DNA from: Hydrogenothermaceae bacterium
Lineage (GTDB): Bacteria; Aquificota; Aquificia; Aquificales; Hydrogenothermaceae
Assembly (NCBI GenBank): GCA_026418455.1
Contig: JAOABH010000004.1
Coordinates: 661,781-725,780, forward strand
Direction of reading: 5' to 3'
DNA length: 64,000 nucleotides
Both the position numbers and the translations under genes were made by a program. This document shows, piece by piece, positions 10,898-19,502 of this stretch (position 1 is the stretch's first letter; each line of letters begins with the position of its first letter). The notes beneath the pieces are model-generated. The model searched no databases and was not told where the DNA came from. It saw only the letters and a list, made by a program, of their open reading frames with translations.

Positions 10898-12094
10898 ATG
10901 GATATACACTCACTTTTTCTATATCTCGCTGTAATTATATTTGTTGGAAGAGTTTTTGGAGATCTGTTTAACAAATTCGGATTACCAGCAGTTTTAGGAG
11001 AGATATTAGCTGGGATAGTTTTAGGTGTCAGTGGTCTTGGTTTAATAGAGATAAATGAAGCTATAAAAGTCCTTGCGGAAATCGGCATAATACTTCTCTT
11101 ATTCCAAGTTGGACTTGAAGCTGATATCCATCAACTTAAAAAGGTTGGAATTCCTGCTTTTATAGTGGCAACTGCCGGAGCATCTCTACCTATGTTCTTT
11201 GGATTTTTAGCAAGCTACTATCTCTTTAACCTTCCCTTTGCAACATCCCTATTCATAGGTGGAACATTAACGGCTACCAGTATAGGAATAACGGTAAAAG
11301 TTTTAACAGACCTTGGAAAGATGAATCATAGATTTGCCCAAATAGTTCTTGCAGCTGCTGTTTTAGATGATATATTTGGTGTGGTAGTATTGGCAGTTTT
11401 ATACGAGTTTTCAAAGCAAGGAAATGTGGATATAAACCACGTAATTACACTTATACTATACATAACAACCTTCTTTATAATATCTCCTATATTAGCAAAA
11501 CTATTGGCAAAGTTAATAAACATATTCTCTATAAAACTTAAAAGTGAAGAATTTATTCCAGTTGCTATAATGTCCGTAATATTCTTGTTTGCCTACCTAT
11601 CTCATCAGGTAGGTTCTCCGGAAATACTTGGAGCGTTTACAGTAGGTCTTGCTCTATCAAGAAGATTTGTTATCCCATTTGCAGCATTTTTAAGAATAGA
11701 AGAAAAAGAAAAGATGATAGACAAAATAGAGCATTCAATACATCCCCTTGTTTATGTTTTAACTCCAATTTTCTTTGTATCCATCGGTTTGAGCTTAAAT
11801 TTAAAAGAAATAGATTTTAGCTCTCCGGAATTTTGGAAGATATCAATAGTTCTACTTCTGATTGCAATTATAGGTAAAGTAGCATCTGGATTTTTCATAA
11901 AAGCAACTATAAAAGAGAAGCTTCTTATTGGTTTTTCCATGCTTCCCCGTGGGGAAGTAGGATTAATATTTGCAGAGATAGGAAAACAATCAAAACTGTT
12001 TGATGATTTACTCTATGCTGTAATTATATTTGTAGTGGCATTTACTACATTGATAGCACCGTTAATATTAAAGGCTTTGGCAGGAAAAGATTGA
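10898..12094 (+). CDS. CPA2-family Na+(K+)/H+ antiporter membrane subunit
   Basis: A 398-aa inner-membrane antiporter of the KefB/NapA (CPA2) family, with about 12-13 hydrophobic segments. The double-aspartate ion site appears as AAVLDDIFGVVV (about 150-160). The N-terminus FNKFGLPAVLGEILAGIVLG and the late LPRGEVGLIFAEIG segment are typical. There is no C-terminal TrkA-N (RCK) regulatory domain, so it is the short form closer to NapA than to KefB/KefC. It starts 3 nt after the nadE stop and is probably co-transcribed. Whether it moves sodium or potassium cannot be told from sequence. Confidence 0.88.
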   Translation: MDIHSLFLYLAVIIFVGRVFGDLFNKFGLPAVLGEILAGIVLGVSGLGLIEINEAIKVLAEIGIILLLFQVGLEADIHQLKKVGIPAFIVATAGASLPMFFGFLASYYLFNLPFATSLFIGGTLTATSIGITVKVLTDLGKMNHRFAQIVLAAAVLDDIFGVVVLAVLYEFSKQGNVDINHVITLILYITTFFIISPILAKLLAKLINIFSIKLKSEEFIPVAIMSVIFLFAYLSHQVGSPEILGAFTVGLALSRRFVIPFAAFLRIEEKEKMIDKIEHSIHPLVYVLTPIFFVSIGLSLNLKEIDFSSPEFWKISIVLLLIAIIGKVASGFFIKATIKEKLLIGFSMLPRGEVGLIFAEIGKQSKLFDDLLYAVIIFVVAFTTLIAPLILKALAGKD

Positions 12095-12128
12095 TTTTTG
12101 AAATATGATGAAATCACCCAATTTATCA

Positions 12129-12145
12129 TTGAGATTTAATCTCAA
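12129..12145. repeat. Inverted repeat TTGAGAT-TTA-ATCTCAA, operator or weak terminator
   Basis: A perfect 7-bp palindromic stem with a 3-nt spacer, ending one base before a TATTAT that could be the -10 (12147-12152) of the barrel gene at 12188. No T-run follows, so an operator over the promoter spacer seems more likely than a terminator for the antiporter gene. Confidence 0.4.
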
Positions 12146-12187
12146 ATATTATAAAGTACTCTCTATCGATAAAATAGAGGATTTCAA

Positions 12188-12898
12188 ATGAAGATTATAA
12201 GATTAGCCGTTGCTATTTTTGTATTTTTACAATCATATGCTTATGCTGGGAAAAAAGCTCTCATCTGGGATGATACAGAAACATTAGGAACTTCAAACTC
12301 TCAAAACGAAAACTACTTTTTCTATACAGATAATCTGGGAGAAAAGGAAGGTAGCTATATTTTTAATTTTACATACGGCTATAATGATTTAACTGACGTA
12401 GCCATAAATATTCCTGTTGGATATTTAGAAAGCTATGAAAATACCTATTCTGATATGGCAGACCCATTCGTTGAAGTAAAATACAGATTCTTTGATAAAA
12501 ATGGAGTTAAATTTGCAATCAAACCTTATTTGGGATATCCGATAAAAAAACATAGTGAATTCAGTGAGCATCATATAAGCTATGGTATAACCCTTATATC
12601 TCAGATTGATTTAGAACAATTTAGAATGTACGCAAACAGCTCTTATATGGTCCATAAAGATAGACCTCTTGGAGAATATGAGATTTTTCAATCTCTATCC
12701 ATAGAGTATAACTTTACCGAAAACTTTAGTGTAATATCTTCGCTCTACATAAGCTCTTACGGAGAGACAGAAAAAGGTGGATTAATAGGTATAGGTTATA
12801 GTAAAGGGAAAGTAGAGATAGGTTTAGGAATAGGAAAGATGTTTAATCTAGAAAACAATTACTCCATTTATAGTGGAATAACTTTCAGATTTTTCTAA
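12188..12898 (+). CDS. Small predicted outer-membrane beta-barrel protein
   Basis: A 236-aa protein with a signal peptide (MKIIRLAVAIFVFLQSYAYA) followed by alternating amphipathic beta-strands and a C-terminal Phe (FRFF), the BAM recognition feature of outer-membrane barrels. Strand-like segments such as GSYIFNFTYGYNDLTDVAINIPVGY and VEVKYRFFDKNGVKFAIKPYLGYP support an 8-10 strand barrel. No named family was recognised; transport or structural roles are both open. The start follows AGAGG at 7 nt. Its last 14 bases overlap the end of convergent mobA. Confidence 0.65.
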   Translation: MKIIRLAVAIFVFLQSYAYAGKKALIWDDTETLGTSNSQNENYFFYTDNLGEKEGSYIFNFTYGYNDLTDVAINIPVGYLESYENTYSDMADPFVEVKYRFFDKNGVKFAIKPYLGYPIKKHSEFSEHHISYGITLISQIDLEQFRMYANSSYMVHKDRPLGEYEIFQSLSIEYNFTENFSVISSLYISSYGETEKGGLIGIGYSKGKVEIGLGIGKMFNLENNYSIYSGITFRFF

Positions 12899-13487
12899 TC
12901 ACAAATTCTTCATACTGAGCCGGAGTATTTATACTTTTATAGGTCAAAAGAGCATTATCTAACTGTTTTATTGCCTTTGTTTCAGGAACAAAGTAATTTA
13001 AATTTCTAATCCAGCTCATGAGAGATTTACTTTCTTTATAAACTTCCTTAGCTTTTTCCAAAGCTTTCTTAGTGTATAGAGTGTTTAAAGTCTGAAACTT
13101 TCCATCAATGATTGGAATAACTCCATCATAGCTATCTATTATAGACAGATATAGATCTATAAGATTTTCATTTATAAAAGGTGTATCACAGGTAGCTATA
13201 AAAACATAATCATTTTTAATATATTCAGAAACAGATGAAACAGCATTTAAAGGTCCTTCAAATGGATTAATATCCTTAACAAAATCAAAATCTATTCCTT
13301 CAAGTTCTTTTCTGTATATGTATTCTTCTTTGTTGGCAGAAACTATAAGCTGAGAGCATTTTTTAGACAGTTTCTCTGCAATAACTCTAATAAAGGTTTT
13401 GCCGTAAAAATTAAGAAAAGCTTTATCCTGCCCCATTCTCTTACTCTGTCCACCGGCAAGAATAACACAAGAGAGATTTTCAATCAT
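12885..13487 (-). CDS. mobA: Molybdenum cofactor guanylyltransferase
   Basis: Transfers GMP from GTP to molybdopterin to form the guanine-dinucleotide cofactor. With the start at 13487 it is 200 aa, the family length, opening with the nucleotidyltransferase signature LAGGQSKRMGQDKAFL. A possible earlier ATG at 13505 would overlap the cysK stop; further upstream extensions run into cysK and look spurious. ATCDTPF is the metal-binding loop. It lies 7 nt after cysK with no ribosome site of its own, so translation is probably coupled. Related NTP-transferases for other small molecules are possible but less likely. Confidence 0.85.
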   Translation of the reverse strand: MIENLSCVILAGGQSKRMGQDKAFLNFYGKTFIRVIAEKLSKKCSQLIVSANKEEYIYRKELEGIDFDFVKDINPFEGPLNAVSSVSEYIKNDYVFIATCDTPFINENLIDLYLSIIDSYDGVIPIIDGKFQTLNTLYTKKALEKAKEVYKESKSLMSWIRNLNYFVPETKAIKQLDNALLTYKSINTPAQYEEFVIRKI

Positions 13488-13494
13488 ATGCAGA

Positions 13495-14442
13495 TTAATA
13501 GTCATACAAAGCTGTTGTAAGATACTTTTCTCCACCATCAGGACATACAAAAACAATAACACCTTCTTCAATTTCCCTTGCAATTCTTATTGCTGCTTCA
13601 TAAGCAGCTCCTGATGACTGACCTACAAACACACCTTCTAATCTTGACAACTCCCTTGCTCTCTGGTATGCAATATCAGTTCCTATAAACATTGTTCTAT
13701 CAAGTCTGTTTTCATCAAAAATCCCCGGCTTTATAGATGTCTCTATGTATTTTAATCCCTCTATTCCGTGAAAAGGACTGTCAGGTTGGACTCCTATAAT
13801 CTGTATATCCGGATTGTATATCTTCAACCTTCTTCCAGTTCCCATAACTGTCCCACCAGTTCCTATTCCGGCTACAAAGTGGGTAATTCTTCCCTCTGTC
13901 TGATTCCATATCTCAACAGCTGTTGATTCAAAATGAGCTTTCCAGTTTGAGTCGTTATTATACTGGTCTATATAAAAGTATCTATCCGGATTTTTCTCAA
14001 CAAGTTTTCGTACATAAATTATAGCTCCATCTGTGCTTTCAAGTGGATTTGTAAAGTGGATCTTAGCTCCAAAAGCCTTTATTATTCTTTTTCTCTCTTC
14101 ACTAACATTAGAGGGCATAGCAAGTTCAACTTGATAGCCAAGGGCTGTTCCAACCATTGCAAGAGCTATACCTGTATTTCCGGAAGTTGCATCTATTATC
14201 ACTTTATCTTTTGTAAGTTTTCCGGAATTTATTGCATCAACTATCATTCTTGTAGCAGGTCTATCCTTTACAGACCCTCCAGGATTATAACTTTCAAGTT
14301 TGGCATAAATCTCCACATTTTTTTTCTTTATATCTTCCGGGAGAGACCTATCAACCTTTATAAGCGGTGTATTTCCTACAAGTTCAAGTATAGATTTTCT
14401 CGTTTTCCTATACCCTTCATCGTGTAAACCAAGTATCCACAT
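13495..14442 (-). CDS. cysK: Cysteine synthase (O-acetylserine sulfhydrylase), CysK/CysM family
   Basis: PLP enzyme that makes cysteine from O-acetylserine and sulfide. 315 aa; motifs are NPGGSVKDR (PLP lysine), the TSGNTGIALA substrate loop, GIGTGGTVMGTGR (phosphate-binding loop) and VGQSSGAA near the end. The first 15 residues extend beyond the usual start but carry no visible domain. It heads a two-gene transcript with mobA. An extended -10 box lies 33 nt upstream, and the inverted repeat GTTAGCAATATCTAAC overlaps the -35 region. The same arrangement stands before sqr, pointing to sulfide- or cysteine-linked control. CysM-type preference for other sulfur donors cannot be excluded. Confidence 0.94.
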   Translation of the reverse strand: MWILGLHDEGYRKTRKSILELVGNTPLIKVDRSLPEDIKKKNVEIYAKLESYNPGGSVKDRPATRMIVDAINSGKLTKDKVIIDATSGNTGIALAMVGTALGYQVELAMPSNVSEERKRIIKAFGAKIHFTNPLESTDGAIIYVRKLVEKNPDRYFYIDQYNNDSNWKAHFESTAVEIWNQTEGRITHFVAGIGTGGTVMGTGRRLKIYNPDIQIIGVQPDSPFHGIEGLKYIETSIKPGIFDENRLDRTMFIGTDIAYQRARELSRLEGVFVGQSSGAAYEAAIRIAREIEEGVIVFVCPDGGEKYLTTALYDY

Positions 14443-14475
14443 TTAACACCATAACCTCTTGGCAAGTTTTTAAGT

Positions 14476-14484
14476 ATTATACCA
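14476..14484 (-). promoter_or_regulatory. Extended -10 box of cysK-mobA
   Basis: Minus strand TGGTATAAT, 33 nt before the cysK ATG. The inverted repeat at 14497-14512 sits 15 nt upstream of the TATAAT hexamer, covering the -35 position. Confidence 0.55.
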
Positions 14485-14496
14485 GTTTAAGTATAG

Positions 14497-14512
14497 GTTA
14501 GATATTGCTAAC
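14497..14512 (-). promoter_or_regulatory. Putative operator GTTAGCAATATCTAAC at cysK
   Basis: A 16-bp inverted repeat (5-bp arms GTTAG/CTAAC around 6 nt) located exactly 15 nt upstream of the cysK -10 hexamer. A near-identical repeat, GTTAGTATTTGCTAAC, lies at the same spacing before sqr (29462-29477). The regulator is unknown. Confidence 0.5.
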
Positions 14513-14518
14513 TAATGA

Positions 14519-15379
14519 TTACTGAACAACAATTATAGGTTTTAAAACTCTGTTTTCAACTTTCCCTAAACCTACAAGATTTTCAGATTCATCTAAAACT
14601 TTTATAGTGTCTAAATCTTTTATATTAACTTCAATTTTTTGACCGTGTTTAAATCTTCTTACATATTCATTTCTCAAAACCAAACTTTCCATAAAGTAAA
14701 GAGCCTCTTTTATAGATATTAATCTTTTTTCAATATCTTCCTTCTTCATATTCAATAACTCATCTAAGGTCAATGAATCTTCAACTTTAAACTGTCCTAC
14801 TTTTGTCCTTGTTAATTCAGTCATATAAGCTCCTGAACCTGTTTTATCCCCTATATCTTTTATAAGAGACCTTATATAAGTCCCACTTGAGCAGGATACT
14901 TTAATTATAAAATAAGGAATATCTATATTTAATATCTCTATGTTGTAGATGCTAACTTTTACAGGTTTAAGCTGTGGATCTATTCCTTTTTTTGCCAGTT
15001 GGTAAGCTCTTTTTCCTCCTATTTTTTTAGCTGAATATGGTGGTGGAAATTGGTAATACTCTCCTACAAAGGATAATATAATCTCTTTTAAATTTTCTTT
15101 GCTTATATTTACAGGGTTTTCCTGTATAACCTTTCCCTGACTATCATATGTATCCGTTATCTCTCCAAGTTTTCCAGTAGCTATATACTCTTTATCTAAT
15201 TTTTGTAGAAACTGTGTAAATCTCGTAGCCTTTCCAAATGTTAAAACCATCAAACCTTGGGCTACATAATCAAGTGTTCCTGTATGTCCTACTTTTTCAC
15301 CTGTATATTTTTTTATTTTTTGCACTAAATCATTTGATGTTATAAATTTTGGCTTATTTACTAACAGTATTCCATCCAT
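14519..15379 (-). CDS. truB: tRNA pseudouridine-55 synthase
   Basis: Converts U55 in the T-loop of tRNAs to pseudouridine. 286 aa, starting MDGILLVNKPKFITSNDLV. The catalytic motif GHTGTLDYVAQGLM holds the nucleophilic Asp, although the usual GTLDP(L/M)ATG reads GTLDYVAQG. YQFPPPYSAKKIGGKRAYQLAKKG and the RSLIKDIG segment are typical, and a short PUA-like end follows. ATG at 15379 has AGAGG six bases upstream, inside the end of folC (26-bp overlap). The set lgt-folC-truB shares one direction. Together with ttuA below, it gives two T-loop modification enzymes in one neighbourhood. Confidence 0.94.
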   Translation of the reverse strand: MDGILLVNKPKFITSNDLVQKIKKYTGEKVGHTGTLDYVAQGLMVLTFGKATRFTQFLQKLDKEYIATGKLGEITDTYDSQGKVIQENPVNISKENLKEIILSFVGEYYQFPPPYSAKKIGGKRAYQLAKKGIDPQLKPVKVSIYNIEILNIDIPYFIIKVSCSSGTYIRSLIKDIGDKTGSGAYMTELTRTKVGQFKVEDSLTLDELLNMKKEDIEKRLISIKEALYFMESLVLRNEYVRRFKHGQKIEVNIKDLDTIKVLDESENLVGLGKVENRVLKPIIVVQ

Positions 15380-16589
15380 TAAGAACCTCTCCTATCAGAT
15401 ATAAAGACCCAGTAATTAGTATTATTTTATCTCCTTCAGAAACCGAAACTGCTTTTTGTATTGCAGTTTTAAAATCAGGTTCAAAGTTATACTCTCCCAA
15501 ACTCTCAAAATCTTCCTTCCTCATACCTCTTGAAATATCTATCGTTGTTGCTAAGGTATAATCTGAATTTTCCTTAATTATATCAAACATAGATTTAATA
15601 TCTTTATCTTTTAAAAATGAGTAGATGGTAAAAATCTTTTTTTCTGGAAATATAGATTTTAACTCTTTAAAAGTCCTTTCAAGACCTTCTGTATTATGGG
15701 CTCCATCTAAAATGATAACAGGCTCTTTTGAGATAATCTGCATTCTACCTTGCCAAACTGTATTTTTTAATGCTGTTTTAACAGAGACATAATCTACTTT
15801 TAAGTTTTTCCTATTCATATATACCAAAAAAGCTGTTAATCCAGTTGAAGCATTCTCTATCTGTCTTGTCCCTATCATTGATAACTCTATCTCATCTATA
15901 AAGAAGTCTCTAAAGGTATAGCTAAATCTATTAAAATCCTTCTCTAAAAATTTAAAATCAACCATAGATATATATCTTTCTTTAATATTTCTTTGATTTA
16001 ACCAGTATATAATCTCTTCCTGATTTCTACCTACTATTACTGGTCTATCTTCTCTTGTTATTCCCGTTTTTTCAAAGGCTATCTCTTTTAGGGTGTTTCC
16101 AAGCATATGCATATGATCAAAAGATACATTTGTTATAACAGACACATCAGGATAGAGTGTATTAGTAGCGTCCCATCTACCACCAAGTCCAACTTCAACT
16201 ACAGCAATATCTACTTTCTCATCATAAAAATATTTAAAAGCCAGTAATGTTGAAGCTTCAAAGTATGTTAATTCAAATTTCTCTATTACAGGCTTTAAAT
16301 CTTTTATGTAATTTTCAAGTTTTTTATCATCAATGCTTTCTCTATTAACCTGCCATCTTTCATTCTCTCTTATCAGATGTGGTGAAGTGAATAGTCCAGT
16401 TTTAAATCTATGATATCTAAACAGACTTTCTATGTAAGCAGATGTTGAACCTTTACCATTTGTGCCTGCAACTAATACTGAGTTTAAATTTTGATGTGGA
16501 TTTCCTATATATTCCAAAGCTTTATTAATTCTATCTAATCCAGGTTCTATCTTAAAAACTTTTTTGTTAAAGAGATTAAACAACTTCAT
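15354..16589 (-). CDS. folC: Folylpolyglutamate synthase / dihydrofolate synthase
   Basis: Mur-ligase-family enzyme that adds glutamate to dihydropteroate and/or folates. 411 aa. Motifs: P-loop VAGTNGKGSTSAY (about 42-54), the TSPHL loop, VEVGLGGRWDATN, and VSFDHMHMLGNTLKEIAFEKTGI with the metal/ATP residues. ILDGAHNTEG marks the C-terminal domain. The start overlaps the lgt stop by one base and the end overlaps truB, so tight co-translation is expected. Whether it has one or both activities cannot be read from sequence. Confidence 0.93.
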   Translation of the reverse strand: MKLFNLFNKKVFKIEPGLDRINKALEYIGNPHQNLNSVLVAGTNGKGSTSAYIESLFRYHRFKTGLFTSPHLIRENERWQVNRESIDDKKLENYIKDLKPVIEKFELTYFEASTLLAFKYFYDEKVDIAVVEVGLGGRWDATNTLYPDVSVITNVSFDHMHMLGNTLKEIAFEKTGITREDRPVIVGRNQEEIIYWLNQRNIKERYISMVDFKFLEKDFNRFSYTFRDFFIDEIELSMIGTRQIENASTGLTAFLVYMNRKNLKVDYVSVKTALKNTVWQGRMQIISKEPVIILDGAHNTEGLERTFKELKSIFPEKKIFTIYSFLKDKDIKSMFDIIKENSDYTLATTIDISRGMRKEDFESLGEYNFEPDFKTAIQKAVSVSEGDKIILITGSLYLIGEVLNGWNTVSK

Positions 16590-17380
16590 TAGGAAGATAT
16601 CTGTTGTTTGTTATATCTACTTTTAAGTATAAAGAAAGATGTTAAACCGAAAATCACCATACCTAAAGTTACAATCTGATTCCAAGTAAGTCCAAGTCCT
16701 GGAATAGGTGGTGTCACTCCTCTCCAAAATTCAAGTAAAAATCTCTCCAAACCATAAAGTACAAGATAAAGACTGAATATCTGTCCATCAAAAGATTTTT
16801 TTCTGTATATATAAAACAGTATAAAAAATATGGTTAAATTACCGAGAGCTTCTACAGGTTGCGTAGGATAAAGCGGAACTCCGGCAGGTGCCTGACAGTG
16901 TGGATCATTTGGAAAGATTATAGCTATATCTCTAAAAGGTGAATCCTCAGGAACAGGCTTTCCATGACAACATCCTGCAGAAGTACAACCAAGTCTTCCA
17001 AAAAAATGTCCGATAGGAATAGCTATTCCGGCCACATCAGCAAATTTTAATAGAGATATCTTTTTATAACTTAAATATGCTAATGATCCAACCAAACCAC
17101 CTATAAATCCACCAAACCAATCTATGCCACCATTCCAAATAGCCACAAAATCAAAAACCGAGTTAAACTCCTCTTTATGCTCTATTATGTAAGCAATTCT
17201 TGCCCCAAATATTCCAGCAAAAACTGTAATCAAAAATGTGTTTTCATAATCTTTCTCAGTTATCCCTTCTTTCTTAGCAAAATAAAGTCCAACATAAAAT
17301 CCAACCAGCAATCCTATTGCAACTAATACTCCATAAGTGTGGATAGTAAATCCACCTATTGTTATCAAATCAGGGAACAT
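16589..17380 (-). CDS. lgt: Prolipoprotein diacylglyceryl transferase
   Basis: Inner-membrane enzyme that moves diacylglycerol from phosphatidylglycerol to the lipobox cysteine of prolipoproteins. 263 aa with about seven membrane segments. Recognisable parts are HTYGVLVAIGLLVGF, the GARIAYII segment with its Arg, WNGGIDWFGGFIGG, and the Lgt signature region GRLGCTSAGCCHGKP. In the last, extra cysteines replace the usual Asn-rich GRxGNFxN version. FlgH, encoded at 52254, is a likely substrate in this window. The ATG follows AGGAGGAG. Confidence 0.92.
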   Translation of the reverse strand: MFPDLITIGGFTIHTYGVLVAIGLLVGFYVGLYFAKKEGITEKDYENTFLITVFAGIFGARIAYIIEHKEEFNSVFDFVAIWNGGIDWFGGFIGGLVGSLAYLSYKKISLLKFADVAGIAIPIGHFFGRLGCTSAGCCHGKPVPEDSPFRDIAIIFPNDPHCQAPAGVPLYPTQPVEALGNLTIFFILFYIYRKKSFDGQIFSLYLVLYGLERFLLEFWRGVTPPIPGLGLTWNQIVTLGMVIFGLTSFFILKSRYNKQQISS

Positions 17381-17391
17381 TTACTCCTCCT

Positions 17392-17931
17392 TTAAGCTCT
17401 TTCAAGCTCTCTTTCTTTTAAAGATTTGAGATATTTATCTAAGACAAGTTTTCTCTTTAAAGGCGAAAGATAGTTTATAAAAGGAATGCCGTTTAGATGG
17501 TCTATCTCATGTTGTAAAACGATTGCAAGAAACTCCTGACTTTCCACTACAACATCTTCTCCTTTTTCATTCTTTGCCACCACTTTTACTCTCTTAGCTC
17601 TTGGAATTGTTATCTGAACTCCTGGAAAACTTAAACAACCTTCTGTTGATTGTACTTCTCCCTCTTTTTCCACTATCTTTGGATTTACGAGCACCATCTT
17701 AACTGGATCTTCCTTCTCTTCCTCCCTTCTCTTTTCTCTGACAGTTGTATCAAGGACAAGTATCTGATAAGGTATCCCTATCTGATTTGCTGCAAGTCCC
17801 ACTCCTTCCTCTTTATACATAAACTCCCACATTTTATCTATATACTCTTTTAATCTTTCATCAAAAAAATCCACCTCTTTCGTAGGTTCTTTAAGTATCT
17901 TGTCAGGCCAAGTTCTTATTCTGTAATCCAT
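17392..17931 (-). CDS. def: Peptide deformylase
   Basis: Removes the N-formyl group from new proteins; a metal-dependent cytoplasmic enzyme. 179 aa with all three family motifs: GVGLAANQIG (motif 1), EGCLSFPG with the Cys ligand (motif 2) and QHEIDHLNG with two His ligands and the catalytic Glu (motif 3). An acidic/basic insert, EKRREEEKEDP (about 80-90), lies between motifs 1 and 2. It lies 11 nt upstream of lgt, and the run def-lgt-folC-truB is probably one transcript. Confidence 0.95.
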   Translation of the reverse strand: MDYRIRTWPDKILKEPTKEVDFFDERLKEYIDKMWEFMYKEEGVGLAANQIGIPYQILVLDTTVREKRREEEKEDPVKMVLVNPKIVEKEGEVQSTEGCLSFPGVQITIPRAKRVKVVAKNEKGEDVVVESQEFLAIVLQHEIDHLNGIPFINYLSPLKRKLVLDKYLKSLKERELERA

Positions 17932-17943
17932 CTTAATCTCCTT

Positions 17944-18426
17944 TTAAAGTTTTCTTTCCATAGCTTCTTGGTATGTATATGGGCATTGAGCCGGGATATT
18001 AAAGTCTTCTGGATTGTAATCATTTTCTATAAGCCAGTTCTTTAAGTATCCCTTTGCATAAATCCAAGCAGTGTTTAGCTCCTCCGGAAGTTTATTTTTC
18101 AGGCTTGGATAATGTTCTAAAATAGATAGTATATTATTCCTTGATGTTAATACACTTTTTCTCCATTTATTGCCTGCCAGCTCTCCTCCTGCAAGATGTT
18201 TAAAGTTATCAATCTTATAAAGATGTTCTAAAATAATAGCAAGATAACTTATACATGCTTTTAAATCAGATTTAGCCATATCTTCAATCTCCTCAAGTAG
18301 ATTCTCCCAATCAACAAGTTCATAGGCTTTCTCTTTGAGAAGTTGTAGATTAATCTCAGCCCACAATGGAAAATCTTTATCGTATAACTGCTTTAACTCT
18401 TCTTTTGATATATCTTTGACAAACAT
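17944..18426 (-). CDS. DUF29 family protein
   Basis: A 160-aa protein of the DUF29 family (helical, function unknown, common in cyanobacteria and Aquificota). Typical features are LYDKDFPLWAEINLQLLKEKAY near the start, the VDWENLLEEIEDMAKSD segment, and the middle LLEHLYKI-type stretch (ILEHLYKIDNF). The ATG at 18426 fits the ribosome site GAGAGGTGAT, which overlaps the rpe stop; an in-frame GTG at 18435 lies within that site and is less likely. It lies between rpe and def on the same strand. DUF29 genes are often mobile or multicopy, but no repeat surrounds this one. Confidence 0.8.
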   Translation of the reverse strand: MFVKDISKEELKQLYDKDFPLWAEINLQLLKEKAYELVDWENLLEEIEDMAKSDLKACISYLAIILEHLYKIDNFKHLAGGELAGNKWRKSVLTSRNNILSILEHYPSLKNKLPEELNTAWIYAKGYLKNWLIENDYNPEDFNIPAQCPYTYQEAMERKL

Positions 18427-18438
18427 TTTTATCACCTC

Positions 18439-19101
18439 TCATATGGCTACCTGCATCTTTTCTTTTAACTTTTTAACATTTTCTTTAATATTTCCTTTAA
18501 AAACTGCACTTCCAGCTACAAATATATTTACTCCAAGCATAGATAGATAGCCTATATTATCCTGCCCTACTCCACCATCTATCTCTATAAGTATATCCGT
18601 ATTACCAGATTCTTCCATAAGACTAATCAGTTTTGTAACTTTTTGGGCTGTCTGTGGTATAAATTTCTGACCGCCAAATCCTGGGTTAACTGACATTATG
18701 AGAACATAATCTATATAATGTATAATCTCCTCTAATGTATTTACAGGTGTTGCTGGATTTAAGACTACACCAGCTTTAGCACCGTTACTTTTTATCTGAT
18801 CTACAAGCCGATGAGAATGGATTGTTGCATCCATATGGAAGGATATCATATCTACTCCAGCTTTTATAAAATCTAAAACATATTTCTCTGGATTAACTAT
18901 CATAAGATGGGCATCAAAGGGAAGTTTTGTTATAGGTCTTATTGATTCTATAACCGGAATACCAAAAGTTATATTAGGGACATATACTCCATCCATTATA
19001 TCAAGATGGATTATATCAGCTCCGGCTTCTTCTACTTCTTTTATCTGTTCTCCCAATATTGAGAAATCTGCAGACAGTATTGATGGGGCAAGTAATTTCA
19101 T
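18439..19101 (-). CDS. rpe: Ribulose-phosphate 3-epimerase
   Basis: Interconverts ribulose-5-phosphate and xylulose-5-phosphate in the pentose phosphate pathway. About 220 aa TIM barrel with LLAPSILSADF, HLDIMDGVYVPNITFG, AHLMIVNP, VLIMSVNPGFGGQKF and DILIEIDGGV, all key family motifs. Two in-frame ATGs (19110 and 19101) lie in MKKMKLLAPS; GAGG is only one base from the first, so the second is preferred. The 5' end lies inside a 23-bp direct repeat shared with the start of the antitoxin gene, evidence that a cassette was inserted just upstream. Confidence 0.94.
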   Translation of the reverse strand: MKLLAPSILSADFSILGEQIKEVEEAGADIIHLDIMDGVYVPNITFGIPVIESIRPITKLPFDAHLMIVNPEKYVLDFIKAGVDMISFHMDATIHSHRLVDQIKSNGAKAGVVLNPATPVNTLEEIIHYIDYVLIMSVNPGFGGQKFIPQTAQKVTKLISLMEESGNTDILIEIDGGVGQDNIGYLSMLGVNIFVAGSAVFKGNIKENVKKLKEKMQVAI

Positions 19102-19116
19102 CTTTTTCATACCTCT
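19094..19116. repeat. 23-bp direct repeat, copy 1 (toxin stop / rpe start)
   Basis: Minus-strand sequence AGAGGTATGAAAAAGATG plus 5 more bases. It contains the toxin stop codon, the rpe ribosome site and both rpe ATGs. It is identical base for base to 19683-19705, so the two copies bracket the toxin-antitoxin genes with a period of 589 bp. Confidence 0.9.
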
Positions 19117-19502
19117 TTAAATATTTTTAAATTTTCTATATATTGAAAATCTTTAAGGTTATAGGTCAGTAAAATCGCTTTTTTACAGATTGCTGTAGAA
19201 GCTATTAAAGCATCAGGAATATTGAGATTATGACTTTTAGAATATTTTTCTATTAATTCTATGGCTTTTTTAGATATCTCTTCATCAATGTGAAAAATAT
19301 TAAATTCACTCAAAAATTTTTTTATTTTTATTAATTCTTTTTTATTAAAAGCTCCATAATATAACTCCATTTGTGTTATAACACTTACGGAAAAATTACT
19401 GTTTATATTGTTTAATAAAGCTTTTGTTTTTTCATTACCTTTTAGAAGTTCTATAATTATGTTCGTATCTAATAAAATTAGGTTTTCCAAAGTTCTCCCC
19501 AT
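19107..19502 (-). CDS. PIN-domain ribonuclease toxin, VapC-like
   Basis: A 131-aa PIN-domain protein, probably the toxin of a type II module that cleaves RNA. With Met1 at 19502 the conserved acidic residues are D12 (LLDTNIIIELLKG), E46 (QMELYYG), D97 (NIPDALIA) and D118 (NLKDF). The ATG at 19502 lies 25 bp inside the antitoxin gene. A TTG at 19490 behind GGGGAG would give the more usual VapC beginning MENLILLDTN and is a good alternative. The last codons Glu-Val-stop lie in the 23-bp repeat and match the last codons of ttuA. Confidence 0.88.
   Translation of the reverse strand: MGRTLENLILLDTNIIIELLKGNEKTKALLNNINSNFSVSVITQMELYYGAFNKKELIKIKKFLSEFNIFHIDEEISKKAIELIEKYSKSHNLNIPDALIASTAICKKAILLTYNLKDFQYIENLKIFKEV

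Noticed and set aside
14056..14427. A 123-codon plus-strand frame inside cysK
   Set aside because: Antisense to conserved PLP-enzyme motifs; composition is dominated by Ser, Tyr, Cys and Ile, as typical of shadow frames.
17944..18426. DUF29 gene as part of the toxin-antitoxin cassette
   Set aside because: It lies beyond rpe, outside the 23-bp repeats, and has normal spacing and its own ribosome site.
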